NCBI GenBank assembly: GCA_949282205.1
Contig: CASDOS010000042.1
Span: 1-50,419, forward strand
DNA from: an uncultured Alphaproteobacteria bacterium
Lineage (GTDB): Bacteria; Pseudomonadota; Alphaproteobacteria; RF32; CAG-239
Length of the DNA stretch: 50,419 bases
Direction of reading: 5' to 3'
Part shown: positions 32,885 to 41,661 of the stretch, piece by piece
How the letters are laid out: every line of letters starts with the position of its first letter
Numbering within the stretch: position 1 is the stretch's first letter
Translations under genes and position numbers: made by a program
The notes under the pieces: model-generated
What the model was told of the DNA's origin: nothing
The model's input: the letters and a program-made list of their open reading frames with translations, nothing else
Databases searched by the model: none

Positions 32885-33388
32885 ATGGCGCGCGGACGTA
32901 AGAAAAAATCAAATAATTTTGCGTATAATATGGGGAATGAACCTTCTAATGATGCGAGCATCGGACCGATTGATGTGCATGTCGGAGCGCGTATTTGCGC
33001 ACGTCGTAAATTGTTGCAGCTTAGTCAAAAACAAATGGCTGAAAAACTCGGTATTACTTTTCAACAAGTGCAAAAGTATGAAAAAGGAGTTAATCGTATC
33101 GGAGCTGGCAGACTTTATACCATTGCGGTTATTTTAGGGGTGGATATTGATTATTTTTATAGCGGTCTTACTCCAGATCAGACTAATCAAATGGCTGAAT
33201 ATTCTAATTGTACGAATTCGAAATTTTTACAGGAAGATGACAGCGAGTTTAAATCCGATCCAATGCAGGGAGCAGAGGCCGTGATGCTCCTGAAGGCTTT
33301 TTATTCCTTGCCACCGAAGGCTCGACACGCTTTATTGATGATGCTGACAAGTCTTAAAGACAGAGAAGATATGGATGGCGATGCGTAA
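32885..33388 (+). CDS. XRE-family helix-turn-helix regulator
   Basis: This 167-residue protein has a lysine-rich N-terminus (RGRKKKSNN) and a Cro/CI-type helix-turn-helix (VGARICARRKLLQLSQKQMA, LGITFQQVQKYEKGVNRIGA). It continues with a helical C-terminus (QGAEAVMLLKAFYSLPPKAR). Regulators of this exact type lie between lnt and metK-trmB in many alphaproteobacteria. AGGAG precedes the ATG. Its last 14 bases overlap trmB. Its targets are unknown. Confidence 0.9.
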   Translation: MARGRKKKSNNFAYNMGNEPSNDASIGPIDVHVGARICARRKLLQLSQKQMAEKLGITFQQVQKYEKGVNRIGAGRLYTIAVILGVDIDYFYSGLTPDQTNQMAEYSNCTNSKFLQEDDSEFKSDPMQGAEAVMLLKAFYSLPPKARHALLMMLTSLKDREDMDGDA

Positions 33389-34118
33389 TCTTAATCAAAT
33401 CTCAAATGTGCCGAAATTCTTTGGACGAAGAAAAGGTCGTGTTGTTCGTAAAGCGAAACAGTTTTTGTTGGAAAATATGTTGCCGCAAATGAGAGTTACA
33501 CCCCAGACGGATTTTAATGCTGAAAATTTATTCGCGACGGCTAAACGGGAAATTTGTTTGGAAATTGGTTTTGGCGATGGACAGCATTTGTTTGGTCAGG
33601 CGCTGAGAAATCCTCAGAATGGGTATATCGGCGTGGAAGTTTTTCAAAACGGTGTCGCTAATCTTTTAACCCTTATTAGCGGAATTAAAGAGGGAGATAA
33701 TCTACCCGATAAAATTGATGTGCATGATTATACTGTCCAAAATGTGCGGGTTTTTGATGATGATGTTCGTCTGCTTTTTCAGGCTCTTCCGGATGCGTTT
33801 TTTGATAAAATTTATTTGCTCTTTCCGGATCCTTGGCCTAAAAATAAACATGCCGGCAGACGTTTTGTAAATCCTGAAAATTTAAAAGAAATCCAACGAA
33901 TTTTAAAAATCGGTGGGCTTTTTCGTATCGCGACGGATCATCCTGTTTATAAAAGACATGTTTTGCGAACTATGCATGATAATGCAAATTTTGTATGGAC
34001 GGCAAAATGTGGAAATGATTGGAGAAGAGAACCTGAAGATTGGGTTAATACTAAATATCAACAGAAAGCTATTCGTGAGGGACGACGTCCGGTCTTTTTT
34101 GATTATAGAAAAGTTTAA
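33375..34118 (+). CDS. trmB: tRNA (guanine-N7-)-methyltransferase
   Basis: This 247-residue enzyme makes m7G46 in tRNA. SAM binding is seen in CLEIGFGDGQHL and GVEVFQNGV; the family signature is LLFPDPWPKNKHAGRRF, with GGLFRIATDH and TKYQQKAIREGR later. The start at 33375 lies inside the XRE gene; an ATG at 33381 is an alternative. In relatives metK separates the regulator from trmB; here it is absent and the genes overlap. Confidence 0.95.
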   Translation: MAMRNLNQISNVPKFFGRRKGRVVRKAKQFLLENMLPQMRVTPQTDFNAENLFATAKREICLEIGFGDGQHLFGQALRNPQNGYIGVEVFQNGVANLLTLISGIKEGDNLPDKIDVHDYTVQNVRVFDDDVRLLFQALPDAFFDKIYLLFPDPWPKNKHAGRRFVNPENLKEIQRILKIGGLFRIATDHPVYKRHVLRTMHDNANFVWTAKCGNDWRREPEDWVNTKYQQKAIREGRRPVFFDYRKV

Positions 34119-34243
34119 GCCGCTTTTTAGGAATCTTTTTTGCTTTAATAACAGAAATTGATGAGGTGAGCTTTTTTTATGCTAATATCTCTTGGTGAAA
34201 ATATTTAATATCTGTCCAGTTTGTCTGTGAAAAAGAGAGTATT

Positions 34244-34276
34244 AAAAAAGGTTCGGATGTTTTATTCCGAACCTTC
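34244..34276 (-). terminator. Terminator of the secreted unknown (34297-35754)
   Basis: AAGGTTCGGA pairs with TCCGAACCTT; on the minus strand it ends in a T-run. It may also stop trmB transcription. Confidence 0.8.
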
Positions 34277-34296
34277 GAGTATTGATTCCGCGGGAC

Positions 34297-35754
34297 TTAA
34301 TTTCTTCCGCGAATGAAATCCGCCACAGTCAGGAGTAACGTTTTGCCTTTTTGCAGAATATTCGTTTTGTCTTTTTCTTGGGTATGCTGTGAAACGGAAT
34401 CAGGAGTTTTTTGTTTATTCTGTTTGTGTTGAGCAATGCGGGCTTTGCTTTCCGCCAACTCAATGGCTTTTTGGTAATTGTGAGCCAGATTTTTAGCACC
34501 CGATAATTCCAGTTCTTTATATTGACGAATGATGTCCGGGGTGAGGATATTTAATTCGTATAATTCATCCACACCGTATCGTCTGCTTTTTCCGGTTACC
34601 CAGTTTTTTACTGTTTCACGGAGCGTCTGATTCTTGTTTTGGGCGTTTGTCAGATGCGTTCTTAAATTTTGCGCATCTTTCAACGCAGCTCTGCCGTTGC
34701 CTTTCCAGTTAATGCTGCTGATAGCTGCCGCTATGGCAAATGGAGGTAAACGTGTGGCATCCAAATTGCCGTTTTCGTCTTTTAAATTCATGCTGCGGGC
34801 CAGAGCTGCCGTGACGTGTTTTGTCTTACCCGGACGGCCTAATTGATAGAAAGCTAAATTGTAATCTTCAATTTGTTGTATCAATAATTCTTCGCTTGGG
34901 AAAAGTTCCGTTAAGCATAGATAGTTTTTAGTGGTGTTGCTTAGGTGAACAGGTTTGCCGGCTTTTTTCTTTTTTTCTGCTTCGGTGGACGTTATAAATC
35001 TTTTTAACTTTGCCGATGCTACGGTTTTCCACGCATTGTCATTCAGATAAATGCTTTTGTATATGTCGCCGTGTAAAATGGCATCGCGTTCATCCATCGG
35101 GCGTAAATCACCGTTTTCATCAAAAAATTTATGTTCCAATTCTTTGGCAACAGTTTCAACAGGTCCTTTGGTGCTTTTTATTAAGGGGAGAACATATTGT
35201 CTGGTTTGGGGATTGGCTGCCAGGTATTTTATAAATGATGAAACGGCTGCGTCATCCATTTGTGACGGACCTTTGGTTATTCCGGTCTTACTCATTATGC
35301 GCAAATCTATAACGTATTTGGTTAATTGATCTTCGTTGGGTTTGGGGTTATATGTTTGGCATTCACTACGGTATACAAGGCTTAAAGTGTTTGCTTTGGT
35401 TAATTCATCTTTTAAAACACGTTTGAGTTCTATTTTGCCGCTTTTTTGGTATTTGTCGGCGTTTATGATATATGTGTATTCATTTCTGTTATATGCGCTG
35501 ACTTCCGTATCTGAAATTTCGGGAATATCCTCAAAACGATGATAGATTTTTTCCGCATTTCTGCGGGATATGGTAGTTTGATGCGCCGAATTTAATTCTG
35601 CTGTCTGTTCATCCGTCGGCGTGTTTGATATTATAATCTCCTTTTTTAATGTATCTAACGGCTCAGCTTGGACTTGACTCTTTTGAGGAAGACCAGATAA
35701 AGCCGCTCCGGCGACAACTATTCCTGCACCGGCTATATATTTTGCTTTTGACAT
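34297..35754 (-). CDS. Secreted or membrane-anchored protein, unknown
   Basis: This 485-residue protein starts with an export signal (KYIAGAGIVVAGAALSGLPQ, possible cleavage after VQA at about residue 30). The body is helical and charged, with a repeated R/K-rich pattern, SKTGITKGPSQMDDAAVSSF and NPQTRQYVLPLIK in the first half and GVDELYELNILTPDIIRQYK later. A basic, Q/K/T-rich low-complexity stretch (HKQNKQKTPDSVSQHTQEKD) precedes a final hydrophobic TLLLTVADFIRG. I recognise no family; the GPSQMDD patch is loosely like lytic-transglycosylase motifs but not enough to claim. AGAGGA precedes the start. It occupies the place where rplO would precede secY. Confidence 0.75.
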   Translation of the reverse strand: MSKAKYIAGAGIVVAGAALSGLPQKSQVQAEPLDTLKKEIIISNTPTDEQTAELNSAHQTTISRRNAEKIYHRFEDIPEISDTEVSAYNRNEYTYIINADKYQKSGKIELKRVLKDELTKANTLSLVYRSECQTYNPKPNEDQLTKYVIDLRIMSKTGITKGPSQMDDAAVSSFIKYLAANPQTRQYVLPLIKSTKGPVETVAKELEHKFFDENGDLRPMDERDAILHGDIYKSIYLNDNAWKTVASAKLKRFITSTEAEKKKKAGKPVHLSNTTKNYLCLTELFPSEELLIQQIEDYNLAFYQLGRPGKTKHVTAALARSMNLKDENGNLDATRLPPFAIAAAISSINWKGNGRAALKDAQNLRTHLTNAQNKNQTLRETVKNWVTGKSRRYGVDELYELNILTPDIIRQYKELELSGAKNLAHNYQKAIELAESKARIAQHKQNKQKTPDSVSQHTQEKDKTNILQKGKTLLLTVADFIRGRN

Positions 35755-35913
35755 TTTTTATATTTTCCTCTTTAAATATAAATGTTTATATCCCTATGTA
35801 TCCTTTTATAATTTAGCATATAAAATTTCATTTGTCCAGAGGGTTGTGAATTTATTGTTCGAATTCGTATGTTTTTTTCTCTTTCTAAACGGGGCTTTTT
35901 TAAAAGACGGTGG

Positions 35914-35928
35914 AAAAGTGTCACTTTT
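35914..35928. promoter_or_regulatory. Perfect 15-bp palindrome upstream of secY
   Basis: AAAAGTG, one base, CACTTTT. It lies between the divergent unknown and secY and could be an operator or a small hairpin. Confidence 0.3.
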
Positions 35929-35979
35929 TAAAGGTAAAATTAAATTTTATGTATTAACTTCATTAAGACTTGGAGAAGC

Positions 35980-36027
35980 ATGGCTTCTTTTAATGACTTG
36001 ATAAAGGTAATAAATTTAAGGAAATAA
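35980..36027 (+). CDS. Possible 15-codon leader peptide before secY
   Basis: GGAG, four bases and ATG open a short frame encoding MASFNDLIKVINLRK, which stops two bases before the secY start. Its last codons contain the AAGGAA that serves secY. The arrangement suggests translational coupling or a leader peptide. It could equally be the remnant of a lost spc-operon gene. Confidence 0.35.
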   Translation: MASFNDLIKVINLRK

Positions 36028-36029
36028 AA

Positions 36030-37379
36030 ATGGTATCATTAGCAGAGAAAATGGCCGCCAATATGGACGCATCCGTGTTTAGTAAAGCTACGGATTTGAA
36101 AAAACGTTTGTTGTTTACGGTGTTGGCCTTGATTGTTTTTCGTTTGGGAACTTTTATCCCTCTTCCGGGAATTGATTCTCGCGTGTTGGCGGAGATTTTT
36201 GCCAGACATTCTAACGGAATCTTGGGAATGTTTAATATGTTTTCCGGTGGCGCGTTAGAGCGTATGACTATTTTTGCGCTTAATATTATGCCATACATTT
36301 CGGCGTCTATTATCTTGCAACTCGGACAGTCTATCGTGCCGTCTTTGGCTGCTTTGAAAAAAGAAGGTGAGGCGGGACATCGTAAAATGATGCATTATAC
36401 GAAATTGTTGACGGTGCTTATTACTATTGTTCAGGGATATGGTATCGCGGTCGGATTGATGAGCTTGGCTAATGCTGACGGTTCCAGTGCCGTGGTTATT
36501 GCTCCTTATACGTTTATCTTTTCTACAATCATTTCTTTGACCGGTGGTACAATGTTTATTGTTTGGTTGGGCGAACAAATTACTTCTCGCGGGGTCGGAA
36601 ACGGTTCTTCTCTAATTATTACCGTCGGTATTATTGCAAATATCCCTTCCGCAATCGCTCAGACTTTGGAATTGGGACGTATCGGTTCTATGTCGCCGTT
36701 GGTGATTTTGGGCTTGTTTGTGATGAGTATTGCTTTGGTGTTCATTATCTTGAAAGTAGAGATGGCTCAGAGAAGAATTTTGGTTCAATATCCTAAGCGT
36801 CAGGTCGGCTTGCGTATGACTTCGGCAGAGAGCTCGCACTTGCCCTTAAAGGTTAATCCGACAGGCGTTATTCCTCCGATTTTTGCCAGTGCGTTGTTGT
36901 TGCTGCCAATTACAATTGCTAATATTTGGTCCAATAATGGTCCGGAATGGGTGCAAACTTTAAGCAGATACTTAAGCCATGGACAGCCATTGTATTTGGC
37001 TTTGTATGCTTTCTTAATCGTCTTCTTTGCTTTCTTCTATACGGCGGTGGTTGTTAATCCTGAAGAAACGGCGGAGAATTTGAAAAAACACGGCGGCTTT
37101 ATTGCCGGTATTCGCCCAGGTAAAAATACTGCGGAGTATCTTGATTATGTTGTTACAAGATTAACCGTGCTTGGCGCTTTTTATTTGGCGGCGTTATGTA
37201 TTTTGCCGGAAATCTTAATTGCGAAATTGTCAGTCCCGTTTGTTTTGGGCGGTACAACTTTGCTCATTGTTGTTCAGGTTACAATGGACTTTATTACACA
37301 AGTTCAATCGCACTTGATTGCTTATCAATATGAGGGTCTTTTGAAAAAAGCTTCTTTGGTGAGCAAAAGGAAAAAATAA
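36030..37379 (+). CDS. secY: Protein translocase subunit SecY
   Basis: This 449-residue SecY forms the protein-conducting channel with SecE and SecG. The typical start FRLGTFIPLPGID, plug-region GALERMTIFALNIMPYI, QSIVPSLAALKKEGE and cytoplasmic GLRMTSAESSHLPLKVNPTGVIP loops and ten hydrophobic helices are all visible. AAGGA precedes the ATG. Upstream rplO is missing. adk follows after three bases. Confidence 0.97.
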   Translation: MVSLAEKMAANMDASVFSKATDLKKRLLFTVLALIVFRLGTFIPLPGIDSRVLAEIFARHSNGILGMFNMFSGGALERMTIFALNIMPYISASIILQLGQSIVPSLAALKKEGEAGHRKMMHYTKLLTVLITIVQGYGIAVGLMSLANADGSSAVVIAPYTFIFSTIISLTGGTMFIVWLGEQITSRGVGNGSSLIITVGIIANIPSAIAQTLELGRIGSMSPLVILGLFVMSIALVFIILKVEMAQRRILVQYPKRQVGLRMTSAESSHLPLKVNPTGVIPPIFASALLLLPITIANIWSNNGPEWVQTLSRYLSHGQPLYLALYAFLIVFFAFFYTAVVVNPEETAENLKKHGGFIAGIRPGKNTAEYLDYVVTRLTVLGAFYLAALCILPEILIAKLSVPFVLGGTTLLIVVQVTMDFITQVQSHLIAYQYEGLLKKASLVSKRKK

Positions 37380-37382
37380 GTA

Positions 37383-38054
37383 ATGACGAATAAAGATTTA
37401 TTTGTTGTTTTTACCGGCGCGCCCGGGTGCGGAAAAGGCACCCAGGCTCGCATTTTGTGTGAGAAAACGGGAATCTGCCATTTGTCTACCGGCGAAATGC
37501 TCCGGGCCGAAATCAAAAAGGCTACACCTTTGGGGTTAGAACTTAAAGAGGCTCTTGATGACGGCGGATTTGCATCAGATGATTTGATTGTCCGTATGGT
37601 TGAAGAACGAATCGGACAAGAAGATTGTCTGCATGGATTTTTGTTGGACGGCTTTCCTCGTACACTTGTTCAGGCCGAAATCTTGGCGGATTTGCTTAAA
37701 GCAAAAAAACAAAAACTGGATGCGGTTATCGAAATTCAGGTTCCTGATGAAATTATTATGGAACGAATCTTAGGTCGTTACGCTTGCATGAAATGCGGAC
37801 GCGGTTATCATGATAAATTCTTGAAACCAAAGGTTTATGGGGTTTGTGATGAGTGCGGCGGGGTCGATTTTTCACGCAGACAAGATGACAATCGTACAAC
37901 AGTTCATAATCGTTTGGTCAATTTTAGAGCTTATACTTATCCGACAATCCCTTTTTTTGAAAAAGAAGGATTGCTCAGATGTGTTGACGGAACAGGTACA
38001 ATCGAGGCGGTTGCCGCGAAAATCGAAAAAGTTTTGGGCTTGAATAAATTGTAG
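37383..38054 (+). CDS. adk: Adenylate kinase with a zinc-finger lid
   Basis: This 223-residue enzyme converts ATP and AMP to two ADP. P-loop GAPGCGKGTQA, the AMP-binding STGEMLRAEI, LLDGFPRT and DDNRTTVHNRL are present. The lid carries four cysteines (CMKCGRGYH and GVCDECGG), so it binds zinc, as in many alphaproteobacteria. It follows secY directly, as in the classical spc operon. Confidence 0.97.
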   Translation: MTNKDLFVVFTGAPGCGKGTQARILCEKTGICHLSTGEMLRAEIKKATPLGLELKEALDDGGFASDDLIVRMVEERIGQEDCLHGFLLDGFPRTLVQAEILADLLKAKKQKLDAVIEIQVPDEIIMERILGRYACMKCGRGYHDKFLKPKVYGVCDECGGVDFSRRQDDNRTTVHNRLVNFRAYTYPTIPFFEKEGLLRCVDGTGTIEAVAAKIEKVLGLNKL

Positions 38055-38125
38055 CGATTCTCGATTCTTGAATTAATAATTTATTAAAAATATGTAATTT
38101 TTTTGTATTTTTTTTAAAAGAAGTG

Positions 38126-38153
38126 TTGACTCTAAGAAATTATGCCCTATAAT
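38126..38153 (+). promoter_or_regulatory. Promoter of rpsM-rpsK-rpoA
   Basis: TTGACT at 38126-38131, a 16-bp spacer and a perfect TATAAT at 38148-38153. This separates the alpha operon from secY-adk. Confidence 0.8.
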
Positions 38154-38224
38154 CCGCATTAATTTTGAAGAGTGGTGATCAACTTTTTGAATGGTTTAAT
38201 TGTTTAAATAAATGGAGAGTTAAT

Positions 38225-38593
38225 TTGGCTCGTATAGCTGGTGTAAATATTCCTTCTGCCAAGAAATTGGAGATCGCTTTGACCTCTATCTATGGTATCG
38301 GAAGAGAAACCGCACAGGTTATCTGTGCAAAAGCGGGCGTTGCAGGTGATCGTCGTGTACAGGAATTGTCCGATGAAGATATCGCAAAAGTTCGTGAAGT
38401 AATTGATAAAGACTACCTCGTTGAAGGTGAACTTCGTCGTGAAGTTGCTGTTAATATTAAACGCTTGATGGATTTGGGCTGCTATCGCGGTCTTCGCCAT
38501 CGTAAAGGGTTGCCTGTTCGTGGTCAGAGTACTAAACAAAATGCGAGAACCCGTAAAGGTAAACGCAAGACTGTGGCTAATAAGAAGAAATAA
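38225..38593 (+). CDS. rpsM: 30S ribosomal protein S13
   Basis: This is uS13 in 122 residues: [53 protein letters not shown] and the basic tail [13 protein letters not shown]13 contacts the tRNAs and the subunit bridge. The start is TTG at 38225: GGAG lies seven bases upstream and ARIAGVNIP follows at once, while the longer frame from 38165 has no such site. A rare start codon on a ribosomal gene may lower initiation. Confidence 0.96.
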   Translation: MARIAGVNIPSAKKLEIALTSIYGIGRETAQVICAKAGVAGDRRVQELSDEDIAKVREVIDKDYLVEGELRREVAVNIKRLMDLGCYRGLRHRKGLPVRGQSTKQNARTRKGKRKTVANKKK

Positions 38594-38604
38594 GTGAGGT
38601 GGTG

Positions 38605-38988
38605 ATGGCAAAAACAGTTATTAAAAGAAAAGAAAAAAAGAACATCACATCCGGTGTCGCTCATGTAAATTCTACTTTCAATAATACACGGGTTACAATT
38701 ACGGATGCTCAGGGTAATACAGTTTCTTGGTCTACGGCCGGTGCTCAAGGCTTTAAAGGTTCCAGAAAATCTACTCCTTATGCAGCTCAGGTTGCTGCTG
38801 AAGAAGCTGGTAGAAAAGCTCAGGAAAATGGTATGAAAACTCTTGAAGTCGAAGTTAAAGGGCCTGGTTCGGGACGCGAATCCGCAATCAGAGCTTTGCA
38901 GGTTATCGGCTTTACTATTACTTCTATCCGTGATGTGACTCCAATTCCACATAACGGCTGCCGTTTAAGAAAACGCCGCAGAGTTTAA
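38605..38988 (+). CDS. rpsK: 30S ribosomal protein S11
   Basis: This is uS11 in 127 residues: [55 protein letters not shown] and the C-terminal [13 protein letters not shown]. It sits on the platform of the small subunit. The ATG at 38605 has GAGGTG just upstream; GTG codons at 38599 and 38602 are inside that site. It lies 11 bp after rpsM. Confidence 0.97.
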   Translation: MAKTVIKRKEKKNITSGVAHVNSTFNNTRVTITDAQGNTVSWSTAGAQGFKGSRKSTPYAAQVAAEEAGRKAQENGMKTLEVEVKGPGSGRESAIRALQVIGFTITSIRDVTPIPHNGCRLRKRRRV

Positions 38989-39062
38989 TTTTGTCGCAGA
39001 GGAAGGGAAACCTTCCTTCTGCTTGTTTTTATTGCGTATAAATCTATTAAGAGGGTATTCCG

Positions 39063-40073
39063 GTGATTCAGAAAAATTGGCAAGAACTTATAAAACCAAC
39101 TAATCTAGAGGTTGTTCCAGGCGAAGGCAGGAATGTTGCTAAGATAGTTGTAGAACCTTTAGAAAGAGGTTTTGGTTTAACTCTCGGTAACGCATTAAGA
39201 AGAGTATTGTTGTCTTCTTTACAGGGTGGTGCGGTTACTGCAGTGAAAATTGACGGCGTTTTACATGAATTTTCGGTTATCGAAGGCGTTCGTGAAGATG
39301 TTACCGATGTTATCCTGAATATCAAAGGACTCGCTGTTGCTGTTCATTCTGAGGGACAGAAAACAATGCGCTTAAAAGCTGAGGGTCCAATGGTTGTTAC
39401 TGCTGGTATGATTGAAACAGGTCATGATGTTGAAATTATGAATCCTGACCATGTTATTTGTACTTTGGATACAGGAGCGAAAATTTCTATGGAATTAACA
39501 GTCGGTACCGGTAAAGGTTATGTTCCCGCTGTTCAAAATAAAATGGCTGATGCTCCAATCGGCGTGATTGCTGTTGATGCAATTTATTCTCCGGTTAGAA
39601 AAGTTTCTTACAAAGTTGAAAAAACTCGTGTTGGGCAAAATACAGATTACGATAAGTTGACAATGGTTGTTGAAACTAATGGCGTTGTTTCTCCTGAAGA
39701 TGCCGTTGCTCTTTCTGCTCGTATCTTGCAAGACCAGTTGAAACCGTTTATTAACTTTGATGAACCTGAAAGCGAAGTTGAAGATGTTAAAGAAGAACTT
39801 CCTTTCGATAGAAACTTGTTGCGTAAAGTTGATGAACTCGAATTATCCGTTCGTTCTGCTAACTGCTTGAAGAATGATAATATCGTTTACATTGGTGATT
39901 TGGTTCAAAAGACTGAAGCTGAAATGCTCAGAACACCTAACTTTGGTAGAAAGTCTTTGAATGAAATTAAAGAAGTTTTGGCGAAGATGGGTATTCACTT
40001 GGGTATGGAAACTCCAGGTTGGCCGCCTGAGAATATTGAAGAGTTAATTAAAAAATGCGATGAGCATTTTTAA
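39063..40073 (+). CDS. rpoA: DNA-directed RNA polymerase subunit alpha
   Basis: This 336-residue subunit starts at GTG 39063 with GAGGG upstream. The N-terminal domain ([38 protein letters not shown]) dimerises and nucleates the enzyme. The C-terminal domain ([40 protein letters not shown]) binds UP elements and activators. The length is normal. It ends the operon at a strong terminator; rplQ, usually next, is absent. Confidence 0.98.
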   Translation: MIQKNWQELIKPTNLEVVPGEGRNVAKIVVEPLERGFGLTLGNALRRVLLSSLQGGAVTAVKIDGVLHEFSVIEGVREDVTDVILNIKGLAVAVHSEGQKTMRLKAEGPMVVTAGMIETGHDVEIMNPDHVICTLDTGAKISMELTVGTGKGYVPAVQNKMADAPIGVIAVDAIYSPVRKVSYKVEKTRVGQNTDYDKLTMVVETNGVVSPEDAVALSARILQDQLKPFINFDEPESEVEDVKEELPFDRNLLRKVDELELSVRSANCLKNDNIVYIGDLVQKTEAEMLRTPNFGRKSLNEIKEVLAKMGIHLGMETPGWPPENIEELIKKCDEHF

Positions 40074-40097
40074 GAGAATCTAAAATATTGTGTGAGA

Positions 40098-40127
40098 GAG
40101 TCGGATAACTTCCGGCTCTTTTTTTTT
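40098..40127 (+). terminator. rpoA terminator
   Basis: GAGTCGGA pairs with TCCGGCTC around TAACT-type loop sequence, followed by nine T. Confidence 0.9.
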
Positions 40128-40390
40128 ACTCTGGAATATGAGAAATTCCACGTTTTATATGGGGTATCCCGAAAACTATGTGAAAATTGTGTGTTAGATG
40201 ATGCGGGGGAGAATAAAGTTTGTAAGCTACGAAAGAAACAAAGTCCTACAAATAGTCAAGATTTGCAGTTTGCCAAGTATGCAAACTAATCTATTGGGGA
40301 AGCTATGAAAACTGATATAGAAAGATTATTTCATTCAATGTGGAACAATAAAAGTTGTTGGGAGGAGCTTTTTGCGTGGAGATAAAAAGG
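40128..40390. other. Intergenic region with an inverted repeat and a possible 26-codon frame
   Basis: AGTTTGC at 40267-40273 is repeated inverted as GCAAACT at 40281-40287. GGGGA precedes an ATG at 40305 that opens a 26-codon frame ending at 40385 (ERLFHSMWNNKSCWEELFAWR end). It may be a small gene or a relic; I give it little weight. Nothing else is visible. Confidence 0.35.
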
Positions 40391-40418
40391 TTGACAAAAT
40401 AATCAAAGCTATTATAAT
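40391..40418 (+). promoter_or_regulatory. Promoter of the 239-residue membrane protein gene
   Basis: TTGACA at 40391-40396, a 16-bp spacer and TATAAT at 40413-40418. A leader of about 47 nt made almost only of A and T follows. Confidence 0.8.
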
Positions 40419-40471
40419 GGTGCCATAAATTTATTATTATTTATTCAATTATTTACTAAAAAATTATAATT

Positions 40472-41191
40472 ATGAAAAAAGAGTGGAAAGGTATTGGCGT
40501 TGCTGTGGTAACGTTTATGTTTTTAGTCGCCTTTTTTTGGGGGATTAGTCGTATCGCAAAGGCGCCGAAAGTTGAAAAAGAACAGGTAAAGGTTGAACAA
40601 CAAGTTAAGCCTGAAAGTTCTGTAAAAGATGTTTCTTTATCTTGGTCTGATTGGTTTAGTTCTCGTTTCAGTTATGATGAAGCGCTTGTTTATCATGCTA
40701 AGAAAGTTGATTCAGAACTCAAAAAAGCTTTTGCAGAAAAGAATAGGTGCGAGGAAGAACTGGAAGAAATAGAACAAAAAAAAGGTTCTAATGTAGAGAT
40801 ATCTGTAGCAGCAACTAAGCTGTCTGAAGCGGAAGCTAACTATGCCGAGGTTAAACAAAAGGTTAGAGAAATACCGCTTTTTTACATGAAATGGTCGATT
40901 AATTCATTATTGAATCCGATAAATTTTATTTTGTTTTTATATGGTATGGTGCTACTAATAGGCATTAAATTTATTGAAGGTAAATTTATCGTTATATTGA
41001 CTATTTTTTGCAGCGTACTTGTGGGAATTATGGCTGTTACTTTCATAATACTAAACGTGATGTTTCTTAATACTTTTTGTATTTTTACTTGGAGAAATTT
41101 TCTTCTGATTTTTCTTTTACTCATAGATGCTTATTTGTTGGCGAATTTGTTGGCGAATTTTTGTCTGCGGATAACATATGGTAAAAGTTAG
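40472..41191 (+). CDS. Membrane protein with a coiled coil, unknown
   Basis: This 239-residue protein has an N-terminal helix (IGVAVVTFMFLVAFFWGIS), then about 100 soluble residues with a likely coiled coil (KKAFAEKNRCEEELEEIEQK, KLSEAEANYAEVKQKV). Three hydrophobic segments end the protein (PINFILFLYGMVLLIGIKF, VILTIFCSVLVGIMAVTFII, FLLIFLLLIDAYLLANLL). With an inside N-terminus the coiled coil would lie in the periplasm. No family is recognised. The start has no Shine-Dalgarno site, just ATT-ATG after an A/T-only leader. Confidence 0.7.
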   Translation: MKKEWKGIGVAVVTFMFLVAFFWGISRIAKAPKVEKEQVKVEQQVKPESSVKDVSLSWSDWFSSRFSYDEALVYHAKKVDSELKKAFAEKNRCEEELEEIEQKKGSNVEISVAATKLSEAEANYAEVKQKVREIPLFYMKWSINSLLNPINFILFLYGMVLLIGIKFIEGKFIVILTIFCSVLVGIMAVTFIILNVMFLNTFCIFTWRNFLLIFLLLIDAYLLANLLANFCLRITYGKS

Positions 41192-41211
41192 ACCCAATTA
41201 GTTCTAATTAC

Positions 41212-41244
41212 AAAAACGTTGTTCTTTAAGAGCAACGTTTTTTT
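41212..41244 (+). terminator. Terminator after the coiled-coil membrane protein gene
   Basis: AAAAACGTTGTTCT pairs with AGAGCAACGTTTTT, followed by T. Confidence 0.85.
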
Positions 41245-41661
41245 GTATTCTAAAAACGTTGCGTAGGTGTGGGGAGATTTTTGGATTTGATTAGAAATTT
41301 TGGTGGGAAATTGATAGGTTTGGTTTGTGTTTTGGAAAGTACGTTTAAGTCAACTTGAGCTAGGTTAAGTATCTTTTTATGGGGATTGTATTTTATTTGT
41401 GTTCTTTAGAAAGTGTTTTAATAGCGGCTAATATTTTTTATTAGCGTGAGAGTTTGTTTTATGTTGATTGGGTATTTTGTTGTTATTTGCGAGTAGTGTT
41501 TGAGCTCTAGATGTTGTGCGTTTAATATGCTTTTATAAAGATATTCGTCTGTGTGTATTTCTTTAAATTCAATGACTTATTTTTGCTAAATGGTTATACT
41601 GTGTAAATCTTTAGGATAAATGTTTAGTTTGTTTTATGAATGGGAAGGAGAAACAACAAAG
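41245..41661. other. Gene-free A/T- and G-rich intergenic region
   Basis: About 415 bp without a credible gene or structure. The plus strand is again C-poor. Position 41644 onward holds the GAAGGAG site of the next gene. Confidence 0.55.

Noticed and set aside
34119..34296. tRNA gene after trmB
   Set aside because: No cloverleaf, no T-loop motif; the only structure is the GGTTCGGA terminator hairpin.
40092..40289. 65-codon frame after rpoA, considered as a displaced rplQ remnant
   Set aside because: It begins inside the rpoA terminator and shows no L17 motif.
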